Assembly: GCA_023376005.1 (NCBI GenBank)
Contig: CM042156.1
Coordinates: forward strand, 40,028,382 to 40,092,381
DNA: 64,000 nucleotides
Source: Doryteuthis pealeii
Lineage: Eukaryota; Mollusca; Cephalopoda; Myopsida; Loliginidae
Direction of reading: 5' to 3'
Below, piece after piece: positions 22,560-37,800 of this stretch (position 1 is the first letter of the stretch; each line of letters begins with the position of its first letter). The notes beneath the pieces were generated by a model. That model was not told the origin of the DNA. It was given only the letters and a program-made list of their open reading frames with translations, and did no database searches. Position numbers and translations under genes: made by a program.

Positions 22560-25500
22560 AGTCTAATATAGTATAATATTCTCACGTTCTTTAAACAATT
22601 CATCGATTTATATAACACTACGGAGTGGATGGCCACTTTTTTTTTACTAATATATTTTAGGTTCTCAGGCGTACACATAATACATCGTTTCTATAATTTC
22701 TCCATCTGTTGTTTCCGACAAATGCAGTAACCAGTAATTTAATTACAGAGTCGTTCTGAAGTGGATATATAGTAGTGTATATGGTTTATATATATATTTT
22801 AATATAGTAGTACTAGTATAATTGTAAATTCAAGCCGTTTTTCGGCACGTTCATGGGCTAAGACTCAGACTTTGTTTACAAAGTTTGAGACCGTCTAGGT
22901 GAATTCATCTTCCGGCTAGAAATGGTAGGCGAGTTAAGATAAGTCCTGCTTATACTTGGCAGCTGGACGTGATGAATGGGTAATTGAGTGCAGGTTTTCG
23001 TTCGGGGACCCGCAGAGTAGTTTAAAATTGATAACTGCAGCTGATGAGAGGTGATGGACCTTCGAAACACGGTGTCTGTAGTTACTCTTCTCTCTCTCTC
23101 TCTCTCTCTCTTCTGCGTTCTCGTCTCCTATAGTATAGTATATTATATTAGGTAATACGTATATAATATATGAATGGGCTGGAGTGGCTATCTCGCGTGT
23201 CAGCCGGAAAAGCGAGGAGCAATCATCTAACTCTACAGGCGAGAGTTGGTTTTGCTGAGATGGTGTGCCATACCGTACAAGACAGCGTTAGTTAGGTTTG
23301 AGTAGAGATTGACGCTCAAGCCGTGTTACTACATGGATGCTCGTTGGCGATTCGGAGCCGAGTATGGATATCGCAGAACCTGCGATTCTAGGGCGCCCTA
23401 GGTCTAAAGATATGGAAAAGAGGTGTGGGATCTGAATGCAGGGTAGTTGGTGGGCGTAAGCTGAATGGGGTGTTTGACGAAAATAGGAGGTACTGGGCTA
23501 CTAGTTGGATTCCAGATGGTGTTTGTTTGGCTATTTACAGTTTTTCAGTCTATCAATATCACATGGACGTATCGTTTTCTCGAATAAAGTATGTAGAATC
23601 TATTTGCAATGGTTTGCTAATTTATTGTATGTGTTTGAAATCGTGTTGAACTCAAGGGGAAGTTGCAAGGAGAGAGGTGGCCAGAGTGTGTCATACTGCA
23701 AGTAGGGTATAGGGTAAGTTTGTCAGGACGAATGTAATATAATAGTAATGACTATAGGGTATATATATAGTATGGTATAGTATATAGTATATATATATTA
23801 TAGGTTAATATACCGAGGCGGACTTGTTGGTAATCTCGCGGTAAAAAAACCCAGCAAATTGAGTTTGATTGTAGAAGAATCGATACTAGCCAATCGATTC
23901 GAGAGGGAAGAAAAAAAATTTGGAAAAAATAAAAGGACGAAGCATAAGGCGGCACCAAACAAAGAATAATCTATTGGTACGATTACTCTTTGCGCAAAAA
24001 GAAACAATTTTATCATAATATATATTATAACGATGATATATAATCATACAAACCCGCCGGGAGACTAAAGCTAATAAGTATGAAAGTGCTCCAACTACCT
24101 AGAGTAGTAGGCAAGGATAAAGAGAGATAAATCATGGTCAGAACAGAACCTACTGAAAGTTTCGCTTAATGCTTTTGGCGAGGGCGTAAGATCCTGACTC
24201 AGAGGGGCAGGATTTAGCTGCGCTGAAAGAGCATGTAAGCGAAACTTTTAGTAGGTTCGTCCTGATCATTAGATGTTATTCTTAATAGGTATGAAGAAAT
24301 AGTATATTATAGTAGATAGTATATTAAGATTTGATCTTTATATATAAGGGTAGGTATTTATATAGTAGTAGTAGATTATCTTTATATATGAATGTATACT
24401 ATATAGTATGATGAGTCGATATATGAAGGTAGGTAATACTAGTTAAATGGGAATTTGGAATAAATTTGCTTTTGAAAGCATTGTATGTATGGGGGAGATC
24501 GTGTGAGGTAATAAGTCACCGGCTGTGATGAGACTTTAATAAAGTTTGAAGACAGGTCGTGTAACGGTGGTGTTGCGCACGTGGGGCAACGTTATTTGCG
24601 CGGGTTTGCTTGTTATAATTATTGTCATGGAATTATTGCGGAGTTTTTTAATAACGGATAGTATGGCATTGTTGATGTGTCATTAAAAATATATAGAAAT
24701 ATATATGGAATTGTGCATGGTTCTGGATGCCGTTCTGGAAGACCTGCCAGGGTGATGAACCGTAGGGCAGTTGGTGGAAAGGAAAGTCATGTGATATCCG
24801 GTGCCTCAGCGGCGACGTGAGTTGATGAATGACGGGGAAGCATGCTTCTTATGAAACTTGTACCATTTAGATGGGGTACTTGATTTAACTGGGGGACAGA
24901 GTGGATCATGCCTTTCCCCAGGAATGGAGATAGGTATACTATGTTGAGACACATTAACTGGTGGTGGATGGAGGTGGGGGTGTACGTAACCCGAGGCGTA
25001 ACAGTCTCCTTGAGAAGCAAAGCCTTAATTGTCTCACGACTGGCATGTCCGATTAACGCCGATGTCGCATATCCAGGCGATATTTCGCCAGTTCGGTCGC
25101 ACTTAGATGTTCACTGTAGGCTCATGAGTGTAAGCGGTAAGCTAATATAACCTTGCAGGTTAACGGCAACTCCGTTTGTGAGTCGTCGGTTCTTGTAGAG
25201 GACACTCTTTTGTGCATTGTGTGGCAGAACCGTCTTATGTTATCCGGGTATTTGTTGTTAGACAGAGATTGTTTAGAGTTTAATAAAAAAGTTAGTAGAA
25301 ACTAACGCCCGGCGTGGAACCCTAACCTATACCTAATTCCTTAAGTCCCTAACCCTTGTAGACATAAAGCAATGCCGTAATATTGACGGTGTAAAGGAAA
25401 TGAAAAACAGTGTTGCTGGTGTCGTGATGGAGTTGAGCGATCAAAGGAGGGTTTGCCTGGGGAGAGGAAGTCGATACTGGTTCTCCAATGAGTTGGGTGT

Positions 25501-25572
25501 AGAGAAAAAAACAATGAGGTTGTTGTAGAAAACTTAAATGAGTTTTGTTTTTCTAAAGATTCAATTTTTCAG

Positions 25573-25720
25573 GAAACTGGTGGCGTCGTGGTTGGTCAAG
25601 GAGATTGGCCATTCATCGGATTGAGATTAGTCTGGTGCCGGGAGAAGTCCAAGGTTGGTAGAGCGAGATACGGATGTGATGAAAAAAGCATTGGTCGGTT
25701 TGGTGGTAAAGTGGAACGGG
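25573..25720 (+). pseudogene. Error-ridden copy (A) of module exon 46723
   Basis: The sequence after ATTTTTCAG follows exon 46723 (GGTTGGTCAAGGA, GAAGTCCAAGG, GGATGTGATGAAAA) with many indels, so no frame is open. It is probably sequencing error rather than a decayed gene. Confidence 0.6.
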
Positions 25721-28700
25721 CACGCCGAACGGGCGAGGTGGTGTTGAGTCGCGTGTAGAGTTGATCCAAATATGGAGAAAGAGAAACTCTCCTTGCGAAA
25801 ACTCAAGTTAGAATGAAACGTTGATGTGTCGTGTGGTGTGTGAGAATCTGATAAAGGCCTATCGTTGGATGGGTGGTGAATGCCGGGTGCAGTTCAGGAG
25901 CCATTTGGCCATACCCAGATTGCGGGATCGAACTCGTTACATGTAGTGAAGATGGGTCTATGATATGACAGCCAGTTTTTCTATGTGTAGAATAAACCTT
26001 TTATGTTTAGGGTGTATCCACAAGGCAGAGGTTGTCCCGTAGAAGTTGGTTTTGTCTACTAAAACTAGAGCCTGAACACACACACACGAACACACACAGC
26101 GCACACCACAACAGCGACACACAATATATGTATATAAGGTATTAATATATACTTATATTATATATTAGTTATATATAGAGTAGTTGTGTGGTACACCAGG
26201 AGAGCCCCGTGTCGCGATTGTGGCCGGACCGCGGAGATGGGGGTGATAGGCACAAAGTCCGAAATTTCGCTCGTCTCAAAGGCGGAAGCCTTGTATGAGG
26301 CAGGATGTGTTTCTAGTGAGGTGCGTATGTTTTGTGGAAGTAGGAGGCGTGGTGGTTGTTGGTGTGTTTGTTAGTACCTGTCCTGATCGTAGTCCGTAGA
26401 GTTGGTTTACAAGCTAACCAACGGATCAAAAGAGCTCAGTATCCGTCCTAACTAGATCATTAACATCATTAACATGTTGTGGGTGATGAGGATAGGGTTG
26501 GATGTAATATCGCCTTTCTCAAAGTATACGCATCTTTCTTCAAGGTATGCTAGTAGCGTTGTGTAAATGCAAAACACGAGACCTCGTACGCTGCTGGTAG
26601 GCTTTGAAATCGGTCCTCGTTTCGTTCGTCCGTTATTTCTAGTGTCAGTAATCATGTATACTACCACCGTCAATCTGAGGTGATTGACCGACAGGTTTGA
26701 AAGCAACACACACTCTTCCGTTCTCGTACCCTCTCGCTGCAGAGGAGAGTTTGTCAACTGTCTCATGACTCTCATTCTAGTACTGAGGCACACGACTGAG
26801 CGTGAACGCGTAGTGAGGCAACACACACACAACACACACACAGCATATATATAATTATAGTGTGTATATGTAGGTATACTATATATATAATAGTATAGTA
26901 ATGATATTATTGGGTATAGTATTAGGGGTCTTTTGAAATATGGGGTTTTATGATTCCTAGGTTTTGGTGCTAATTGAACTTGGAAAAAAGCTGTGGCATT
27001 TTGCGAGCATTAGACTTGCTGAGACCATGGATTAAGAATATCAAATTGATGGGTGGAACGAATAATTTCATCGTTGACTCTATATATGGTATATGATGCT
27101 AAATATAGGATATAGTATTAGCAATATGAAAGGGTGTGTCGTAAATATGAATCGAGATTTTTTGTACTTTTTGAAGCACCCTTGTATCTGAAAAATGAAT
27201 GAATGGATAACTTTTTTTGTTTACCAACACGAGAGTATGGACATTCTGATAGATGGCATTAGCCAGAAACCTAAGGTATTGATTTTCAAAACCTGTGTAT
27301 AAACACTTATATTTGATAAATACAGCTCTTACTATCCGTAATTTGGACACTTTAATAATTTTCCTTTATGGTTCAACTCGGAAAAATTAACCAATCTAGG
27401 CTATCTTTTCTATCTATTATCTATGTGTTAATTTTGGCAGCAAGTTTTTTCTTTTATACAGAGTGTTTTGTTGAAGCTCTAGCAGACAATTCTTGTCGGA
27501 CAAAGGTTTTTGGTTGAAATCCTTTCCTAATTTTCGGGCCTCTTTTTGGTGTCGGGGTTAACTGGTGTAACAGTCTCCCAAGAGGTTTCAAAACTAGCCA
27601 ACTTTCGGCAAGTACAGTTCTGTCAATCAATCTGTAGGAACGATGATGTGGTTTCGTGTCATCGTTTTAAAACGAGTAGTAGCAGAGGAATTAGCAATGG
27701 GCAGGTAAGTAACAGATTGGGTAGTGGAGGGGCAGCAGGTTAGTAGAATGGTAGTGGCTTCGAGCGGCGTGCAGTGTTGATTAATTTTTTGTGGGAAGGG
27801 GCACAAAGTTGTGAGAGAGGGGAGGGGTATGCAGGCTGGACAGGAGGATAGGCGGGAAATTATAAGGCATTTAAAGAACCGTTGTTGACTTATTCTCAAA
27901 GTTTATTTTGTTTATAGGTAGGTTGTTTTGTTTGATATATAAAGCTGTCGATTATTTGAAGAGGTTATTTGTTTGTTTTTTCTTGTGTAGTGTAGTGTGT
28001 ATTTTTTCGGTTAGAAAATGTTGCGGTAAGGTAAGGTGTAGAGAGGGGGGGTGGGGCATGAGTGTTATAGTATAATAGTATATTATATATTTATTATATA
28101 TATACTATGATATATAGTATATGTTATATGTGATTGGCACATTGCTTTCATTTTATCACATGTTAGAGAATTGAAAGCAAAGAGGCACATCTCTCTGTGT
28201 TGACAATTTTGTATTTTTGATCTTTGTCCAAATTTTCTGGCCAACTTTTAAATGTCCTGGGTGGATATGACTAGGAATAAGTCCACCAAAGTTGCAGTTC
28301 CCGAGTATTTTCGGCACTTTATTTCGAAGCGCCATCATGCAAGGGGTGATGTATTCCGATTTTTTAAGAAGTTTTTTTAATGATTAATGTTGGAGGCTGG
28401 ACAGGAGAAGAATTGGTGAGAAAGTGTGTATAGGCATGTTAGAGATGTGTGTACTTGCAATTGGAAATTGTTTTTGTATATGAAGCTTCCAAAAGTATTT
28501 AGGAAAAAAAAAAAACAAAAAAAAAAAACAAACTGGAATGACATCAACCCCTGATGGATTGGGCGCTTCAAGTGGCCGGAAAGTACGTATCGGGAACTGA
28601 ACTTTGGTGGACTTATCGCATCAATGTCCACACGCAAACAATTAAAACGTTGCCCTAAGAAAATTGGAAAAGATAAAAATAAATGAGAATTGTTAACAGA

Positions 28701-28806
28701 CATGTGCCTTTTTGTTTAATTCTACATGTAAGATATAGTTATATTCTTATATTATAGGTATATATATATAGTGGTAAAACCTATCTATATTTTATCATTG
28801 TTGCAG

Positions 28807-29179
28807 GAGTTGCTGCTGCATAGGTCATTTGGCAACTGATTCGGTGGGTATGCCCTTGGTGCTTTGTTGCCATGGATCAAGGGAAGGTGTAGTAATTGCG
28901 CCCATGGCTTCTGTTGGTTAGGCTATGAACAAGCAGTGCAAGGTCAAAGCCAGTCCAACTTCCTGGACATGTTGATTTGCAGTTTGGGGCGAAGAAATGC
29001 AATGACGGCGAAAAAATGGAGAGAACGTCATTAAAACCGTGCGCAGAGTGCCATGGTGCACTTAGTAAGGGGATTGTGTCGCTGCCCACTAACCATGAGG
29101 GAAAGTGACGGCTGGTGAAATATGAACAACCGAGTAGAGTTCCCAAAACTTTTGTGTTGCCATCCGAGGAAATTATCTG
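28807..29179 (+). pseudogene. Error-ridden copy (A) of two-module exon 50323
   Basis: The acceptor TTGCAG, the exon body and the donor GTAAGT before (TTC)n can all be aligned to 50323-50658. The copy is 373 bases instead of 336, almost entirely through scattered one-base insertions. Confidence 0.7.
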
Positions 29180-32100
29180 GTAAGTATTCTTCTTCTTCTT
29201 CTCTTGCTGTCTTCTTCTTCTTCTTCTTCTTCTTTCTTCTTCTTCTTCTTGCCTTCTTTCGGTGCCGATGTTCTTCTTCTCTTGGCCTTCTCTTCTTGCT
29301 TCTTCTGGCTTTTCTTTCTTCTATTGGACCACGCGACATCAAAGTCCTCCTCAGGTCTCCAGGACTAATTCTGAGTATTTCTGGCCGATTTAACAATGCT
29401 GTAGGTTTAATTTATCATTGGGTTACTAGAAGCGGTGGCTGCGGGTCTACATGTCCTGGGAATCGACGGTTAAACTCTATCTGGATGGTTGAGGTCCCAG
29501 TTTTGAGGTTTGGGGAATGTGGGAGCACCCCTTCATGCAACAATTGCTGCCCTGGCCACTCCTGAACCCGGGTGGTAGTACTTTAGGGTCCCATCTATGG
29601 TTAAATAAGAACAATGTATTTATATAAAAATTTATTATCCATTAAAGAATTGATTTATTATCAAAACTTTATGGCCATTAAAAATGACCCCTGAGGTGTT
29701 GATATGCCGTAAAACAAAGACAAAACAAAACAAAATGTAGTTTTAGATTGGTTTTCGATTCTTTCTTCTGATGTCCATTTTCACCCAAATTCGTATGGGG
29801 CCGTTCCAAAGGGCACCAAAATTACATTGGTAGGCTTCCCTTCATGTTCCAGTTTTATGCAAATTCTCTGGCAAAGTCCAAATATTTGTATATCGTTTTT
29901 CGCTTTCTGTCATTTTCCACTTCGTTGGCGAGCCAGGAACGGCAAAATTTACGAGATGAACAGGGTATAGTTTCTTTTTTATTAACTCAAATACTAAGTC
30001 TATCTCTTCTGGCCGGGATTTAGGTGATCCGTTATATCAAAGTTCCAGAGAATTTTAATGCATCTCATTCTCGCAGGACAGATTCAGGTTGCGCATAATT
30101 TGCAATACCCTTTTCTTACTTCTTAACTTCTGGTCGTATTTTCTTGCTGACCGGCCTTTGCATTCTGATTGTCTTTGGTATGTCTTTAGACATCGTTGCG
30201 TCCTTATGGTCTGGAATCTTCTGTATGGACCTTCTTGGGACTTCGGTCTGGTCTTTCTATGGGATTCTCTCCCTTATCAGAAAGCCCCTGTGTCAGTTGT
30301 TAGTAGTTTTTAGATGATAACACATAGACTTCGGATTTACTTTTGATCTTATTTTATTGTTAATCCCACCAGACATCTGCGCAGATCGACTTACATCCTA
30401 TCGGGCGTCGGCTCCTACCTGCAAACTGACTGGACCTTACTTTAGCTATCCTTAAACACGGAAGAAAGGGTCTTCTATGCTTTCGGGTTCTCAAGCAATT
30501 TAATCCCGGGAACGGGCAAGGTGAGAGTGAGGTCAAGCGCCGTCCCACTTAACTCTCAAGGCCAATCAGCTGCACTTGATCGCGCATTATGTTTCTCATA
30601 GCTACCGTTAATATAAGTATTAGGGGATCTAATAATATGTAACACATATACCATTTGTTGCATGGTGAAAGAATTGAATTTCTTGCAACAATTCCCAGTT
30701 GGATCGACGCTATGCCCACTGAGGTCGTGCCTAGCATGTCCTCCTTTTTGTGCTAGTTTGTTTGTATTCGCTATGTGTGATTAAACCGGTTGTCGTCTCT
30801 ATAGCCGCCACATTCTGCACTTGCTATTTCAACTGCGTCTTATCTACCTTTTGCCTTTCTTCTTCTTTCTTCTGTCTTCTTCCGTTCTTCTTCTTGCTTT
30901 CTCTTCTTCTTGCTTCTTATTATTATTATTATTATTTCATTAGTTTATCTATTAATTAATCAATGAATTGTATATATGCAATTAATATTTTCTGTGTCAC
31001 ATATAATGGCATCTAGTTAAGAATGAATCAACATTTTGGAGGTAATCCTAATCATTACTGTTTCAATGTATTTAATATTGAAATAATATCACATGAAGTT
31101 TTGTATACTGTTGTGGTACCGTTGACTTACATGTACTCCATCTTACGGAGTTTTCAAAATTACGGCTGATACTGTGTTTAGAGAAGCTAGAAATTTGAGG
31201 TACATGTGAGCTTGCAGATACGCTGATGTAAATAGAAGTTCTTGTAAAAAATATAAGTTTCCCAAATTTATTACTCCAAAGAAAACCTATACTGAACAGG
31301 ACTGTTTATAAACGAAAACCCATTAAATCATATTCACTAGCATATAAATGGTGCATTACAATTCTAATTTGGTAATTTTGTTTTAATACAATCGAGTGGC
31401 AATTTTTACGTAATACAAAGTAACGTTAAAAAAAATTAGGAATGCGTTTTTTTGGGGGGGTTCCTTGGTGGAACGGATTAATTGCATTTGAGTTAATTTC
31501 AATGCGAAAAATTAATTCGATTAAGAGGAAATTGAGTTACAGCGGAGGGAAATTAAACTCGTAGGCTTCGAAGGTACCGACTGTATTTTGACACCAAATT
31601 TTTTGATTATGTTAGTTTAAATGGTTAGTCAGGTGCTGTGCGCCCCACCCCAGAATAAAACCAGGAACACAGGAAACTTTAACTGTTTTTATAAACAGAA
31701 ACGAATTAAACTCGGTAACTCAAGGTATCACTGTATGTATTGGCGCATAGAATGACTCAGCTTAAATGTTTTCCTGCTGCTTTGTCCATCAGTGCAGTGT
31801 TCATGTTATGTTTGAACGTAATAGACTCATTTTGATTGATGACATTTTTTTTCGATCAAGGTAATTCTTTATATTATGCGCTCTCATTCAGGTGGATTTT
31901 AGCTGTGAGTTAGAAGTGTGAATTAGCTGTGAGATTATAGTGATACAGAAGTTATTAGCAATATGAGTTTCCCGGTAAAAGAAATTCAATTAGAGATGCA
32001 TGTGAAGGATCAAAATTCTCAGTGAAGAAGGATAATTTACTCGTTAAATCACAGACCAGATGCGGCTAAACAACTTGTAGGGACTAGACTCTCCTGTGCC

Positions 32101-33311
32101 TTCGGGGACAGGAAGTAGAAGGTAAACTTCCATGTCAAGTTGGGTGAAGAAAGGCCCTCTTGTAGAGTTTTGGTACCAACGTGGTGAGCCTCGTAGAAAA
32201 GCGAGCTATTGTCTCAGTCTCTTGTGACTGAGGAACTTTACCCCTCAGTGAGGGAGTAACAACTGAAGAATACAACCTGGACACCAGTACGTAGTGCCAC
32301 TTCAACGAGGAGTTATGATGAACTATAAGTACGTCCCTAAGTACTTGTTATATTCTGTTAGTTGAGTTGTACATGTGAATAAATAAGGTATAAGAAGTAT
32401 GTGCCTTGTTCCGTTTCGTCAATTACGTCTGTGAACTCTATAGTTTTGTTCCATCATCTAAAGACGTAGTAGAATACAGCTATGTCCTAGCACAACCAAC
32501 TAGTTGCCGAGCGTGATGAAATAATGCTTAAAAGTTAAAAAATGTAGTGCTAATCTCGTTTCGATAAGGAATACACAGCGTGATGAAAAGTAACAGGAAA
32601 AATATGTGAAGTTATCAATTCTGGCCAATATCGTATATGTATTGAGAAATGGCAGAGTTCGCTCTCTTTTTGTCTGTAACAAAAACGACGTCACAGTTTA
32701 CGTCACATTAACCTCAAAATCGGTCAAATAAACATAGACTAAATTTCCAATAAAAATTTTGAGCATAGCGAACTTGAACAGTCCTCATTGTTTTTTAAAA
32801 CAAGTTTTTAAATAAAATACAATGCTTCGGGCGACAATGTATAGTTTTTTATATATGTTGGTTTTATTTTAAAGATATATATTTAAGAGTTATTAACTGT
32901 TAAGATGATACCTATTTAAAGTTATCAGAACTAATCAGTTTCGCGCATTCAAATTGTTTTATTCAGTTTTTTTAAACTCTTTATAATAATTTGATGATTT
33001 TACTGTACTTCATGGGTACAGACACGCTCTGACAATAAACTTTTAAACTCCCGACCCTTTCAGCAATGTCTTTTCAAAAGATTGTATTTTTACATCGCCC
33101 GGGGGCGTTGTTAAAAAAATTTTGCTAGTATATATAATCAAAGAGAGAAGAAGGAGAGAAGAGAGAGAGAGAGAGAGAGGAGAGAGAGAAGAGAGAGAGA
33201 GAGAGAGAGTTTTACCTTGTTTGTGGACTTAATCCTCTTAATCGGGGTTAGCAATAAATAACCGTAATTTGAAGTGATAATTTAACTTATCGGCTTTTTG
33301 CACTTTTTTAG

Positions 33312-34135
33312 AAGAATCTCTCTCTGCCGAAGTAACGAATTGCGATGTATGCAACTCTGCGCTGACCCCAATGAAACTGGCGAATTGGAACCGTACCGCG
33401 GCCAAGTCGGCGTCACCCGCAACGGTGGTGAGACGAATGAACTCGGACCGTCCGACGGAAGCTTATGTTAATCAGGTGAGACAACCCGTTGGAAAACCCG
33501 CGGTCGAAGGAATTTGATGGAGGACGGTGAGGATCGAAGCAGAGATGCACCGACCAATAAAAACAGCAAACAACAGACCGTGAAACTTATGGATATATTG
33601 ATGGGATCAATGGAAACGAGATAATGAGGACCCGAACGATATTGCCGAAAGGTCTCTTCTCGACTGAACGAGAGTTGTGGGTACAGAACTCGTAATGCGA
33701 GTCATGGGTGTAGATTTACTTGGGAGGATCTATGAGTTGGTCGCCCTTAACGGATACAGGTTTAATTATCTTCTGACGAAATGATTCGATGCTTCTGGAC
33801 TATAGACGAGAGCTTTTGACGCAGAGGTATAGGCCTGACATCTAAATCCCTTTCAACGAGACCTTTGACATGTGATTCATGAACGGTCAGCGATGGAAAG
33901 TTCTCTCTGTTAACGGTAGTCTTGATTTGGATACAGAAAACAGCAGCCTCGGTTGAATATTCGTTAAGATAAGCAGCAATGTGTGTAGACAGGTTTTAAC
34001 AAGTAGTCTCGTGTTAGATAATTTCTATAGGACCCTTGATCTAGAGAGTTTGAGCTTTGAATGATATGTAGTGGTGGAGGATATTTTTACAGTTCAGATG
34101 GTATCCTAATAGCAGTCTTGAGATAGAGGGTACCT
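33312..34135 (+). pseudogene. Error-ridden partial copy (A) of the giant exon
   Basis: It aligns with the giant exon from its acceptor to about C 55,265, with frequent indels and no usable frame. It ends where the sequence turns into its own reverse complement. Confidence 0.7.
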
Positions 34136-34835
34136 TTTAGAAATATTCTAAATAGAGACTACTGTTAAACTGTCCTTACACATTGCTGCTATTTAACGAA
34201 TTCAAAACCGAAGGCTGCTCGTTTTCTGTATCCAAATCAAGACTACCGTAACGAGAGAGAACTTGCCAATGGTGCCGTTCATGAATCACTGTCAAAGGTC
34301 TCGTTGAAAGGATTTGATCGTCAAGGCCTATATCCTGCGTCAAAGCCGTCGTTATAGCCGAAGCAATCGAAATCACTTTGGTCAGAAGATAATAGTTTAA
34401 ATGTATCGTTAGAGGGCGCCAAGTCAACTGGATCTCCAAGTAAATTCTACACCATGGCTCCGCATGTTACGAGTTCTTGTACCCAAACTCTCAGTTAGCG
34501 AGAAAGAGACTTTCGGCAAATATCGTCGGTCTCGATAGGTCTCGTTGTCCATTTGTTAACCCATCATATATCCATAAGTCACGGTGTTTTGCTGTTTTTA
34601 ATTGGTCGGATGCACTTGTCGTTCGATCACTGGTCCTCGATCAAAATTCTCGCGGACCGCGGTTCGCACGTTGTCCTTCACTGATAACATAGGTCTGTCG
34701 ACGGTCGAGGTCTTCGTCCGCACCGTGCGGTTGACGCCCGGCTTGCGCCGGTAACGGGTTTCAAAGTTCGGCCAAGTTCATTGGGCAGAGTCGATACATC
34801 GCAATTCGTACTACGGCAGGAGGATGAGTTCTTCT
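34136..34835 (-). pseudogene. Error-ridden partial inverted copy (B) of the giant exon
   Basis: Read on the minus strand it follows the giant exon from its acceptor (TTTTTTAGAAG) to about C 55,167. Many small indels break the frame. Confidence 0.7.
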
Positions 34836-37800
34836 AAAAAAGCAAAAAAGCGATAGTATATCATTCATAATTAGTTTTTATTTATGTACCCGTAATGAAA
34901 GTGATTTAAGGTCGCACAAACGAATGGTAAAAGCTCTCTCTCTCTCTCTCTTTCGTCTCTGTCGTCTCGTCTCTCTGTCATCTCTCTCTCTCGGTCTTCT
35001 CTCTTGATTATATAGTACTAGCGAAATTTTTTAAAGAAACGCCCCCGGGCGATGTAAAGATACATTTTTGAAAGACATTGCCTGAAAGGGTGGGAGTTAA
35101 AAGAATTTTATTGTCAGCAGAGTAGTGGTACCAAGTAAGTTAAGTAAAATCAATCAATTTGTAGAGTAAAAAAGAAAAAACAATTTGAAATTGGAACTTG
35201 CGCGCGCCGCGGTGGGGGTCTCTGATAATTTAAATATATATTTGTTAGATCTTTAAATATATATTAAAAAACACACTATATAATTCTATGTCGAGCTGTT
35301 TTTTTGTTTTAAAACAATGAGGACGTCATAACACGTTGCTGCTCAATTTTTATGGAATTTATTACTATGTTATGAACGATATTTTTTGTTCTTTTGGGGG
35401 TTGAAAGAAAAAATGGGGTTGACTAGACTGTGACGTAGTTTTTGTTACAGTACAAAAAGGAGAGCGAATCTCCATTTCTAATACGATTACAGTATTGGCC
35501 AGAATTGATAACTCACATGAATTTTTCCTGTCTTTTCATCAGCTGTGTTTTCCTTTCGGGATAGTCATACATTTTTTAACTTTTAAGATTATTTATCAAG
35601 CCCTGGCAACTATTGGTTTGTGTGGAATAGCTGTCTACAGTCCTATGAGGAACAAAAATATGAAGTTCACAGAATGTAATGACGAAAGGGAGAGGCAAAC
35701 TCGTCAGATTTTTAACCTTATTTATTCACATGAAACCAACACAGTTTTAGTATTGCGCGACAGTACTTATAGTTCATATTAACTCCTCGTTTGAGTGGGG
35801 TGTCAGGTTGAGTCTTCAGTTGTTATCCTCACTGAGGGAAAGTTCATTCAGTCACAAGAGACGATGAACAAGAGCTCGCTTCTACGAGGCCTGACACGTT
35901 GGTACCGAAAACTGTAAAGAGGGTTCTTCACCACATGACAAGAGGAAGTTACCTTTTCTACTTACTGTCCCGAAGGCACACGGAGAGTTCTAAGTCCCCT
36001 ACAGTTGTTTTAGCCGCACTCTTGGTTGTGAGATTTAACGAGTGATATTCCTTCTTCACTGAGAATTTTGAATCTTCACATGCATCTGCTAAATGATAAT
36101 CTTTACCGGGAAATACTCAATATTGCAAACTTGTATCATATAATTCACAGCTAATTTCACAACTTCTAAATCACAGCTAAATTCCACTGAATGAGAGCGC
36201 AATAATAGTATAAATGAATATTCTTTTGATCGAAAAAATTCCATCGCAATCACAAAATGAGTCTATCACGTTCAAAAATAAGATGAACACTGCATGATGG
36301 AAAAGCACAGGAAACAAGTTGAAGTGAGTCATCTGATTCTTGCCAGATACATTACAAGTAGATACCTTTGCAGTTAGTCGATTTTAATTCCGGTTTCTGT
36401 ATAAAACGTAAAGATTTCCTGCTTTGGTTTCGTGGTTTTATTCCTGGGGGTGGGTACAGCTGAAAATAACATTTTTTAACTAAACGATAATAAATTTGGT
36501 GTCAAGAATACAGTGGTTAACCTTGACCTACGAGTAGTTAATTCCTTCGCGCTCGTACTCAATTTCTCTTATTATGCGAATTAAAATTTTTCGCATGAGA
36601 ATTAAACTCAAATGCCATTAATTCCGTTCCACCCAACCCCCAAAATACATCCTATTTTATTTAACGTTATTTGTAATACGAAAAAATTGCACTGTATTGT
36701 ATACAAACAAAATGAAAATAGTAATGTATGAGATTATATGCGTAATATGATTATGGGTTTTTTGTATAAACATGTTTTTCTTTGGAGTTAATAAATTTGA
36801 AAACTTACTATTTTGTTACAAAGACTATTTACATCAGCGTTCTGAAGCTCACAGTACCTCAAATTTAGCTCTCAACACAAGGTATCCAAGTCCCGTAATT
36901 TGGAAAAACTACGTAGAGGCTGGAGTACCATGGTAAGTCAAGGTATCCAAGTATACAAATGTTCATTGAATATTAGTTTCAATATTTAAAATACATTGAA
37001 CATAATTGAATTAGATACCGTCAAATGTGATTCAATTCTTATATAGGAGTGGCATATATGTGACACAGAAAATATTAATTGGCATATATAACACAATTCA
37101 TTGATGATAATAATAATAATATAATAAATAATAATAATAATAAGAAGAAGAAGAAGAGAAAGGAAAAGAAGAAGAAAGAGAAGAAGAAGGAAAAGAAGGC
37201 AAGAAGGTAATAAGACGCAGTGAAAGTAGCAAGTGCAAGAATGTGGGGAAGAGACGAAAACGTTAAATCAACACAATAAGCGAGATACAACAAACTAGCA
37301 AAAAAGAGGACATGGCTAGGGCACGCAACTCAGTGGGATAGGTGATCCACGTGGGAATTGTGCAAGGAAAGTTCAAGTTTTTTCACCATGCAAACTAAAT
37401 GGTATAGTGGTTACATAATTATTAAGATCTCTAATTAACTTATATAAGGTAGTATATGGAAATCATAATGGCGATTAGAGTGCAGGCTTGAAACTGAGCC
37501 TTGAGAGTAAGTGACGGGCGCTTGACCTCACTCTCACCTGTGCCTTGCCGGGGAAAAATTGTGAGAAACCCGAAAGCTAAAGAAGACCCTGTCTTCCTGG
37601 TTTAAGGGAATAGTAAGTAAGTTCTCAGTCAGATTAGCAGGTAGGAGCCGAGCCCGATAGGATGTAAGTCGATCTTGGCCGCAGATGTCTGGTGGGGATT
37701 TTAACATAAAATAAGGATTCAAAAGTAAATCGAGTCTTGTTGTGTTAGTCATCTAAAAACTAACAATGACACAGGGCTTCTTGATAAGTGAGAATCCCCA

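Larger units (their letters stand above)
22560..34135 (+). repeat. Noisy forward copy A of the exon-bearing locus (probable uncorrected long-read gap fill)
   Basis: From about 23,640 to 34,135 the order of landmarks matches 45.2-55.27 kb: small exon, fold-back element with telomere-like core, module exon, SINE, two-module exon, (TTC)n, LINE tail with SINE insertion, Helitron, GA tract, start of the giant exon. Identity is broken every few bases by single-base insertions, deletions and substitutions, including inside exons. The left edge is not sharp; sequence up to about 22,545 looks clean. The density of one-base indels is what an uncorrected single-molecule read would show, not ordinary divergence. 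Confidence 0.8.

Noticed and set aside
28720..29180. A second functional two-module exon
   Set aside because: It has frame-breaking one-base insertions throughout and the same flanks as 50323, so it is the noisy copy of that exon.
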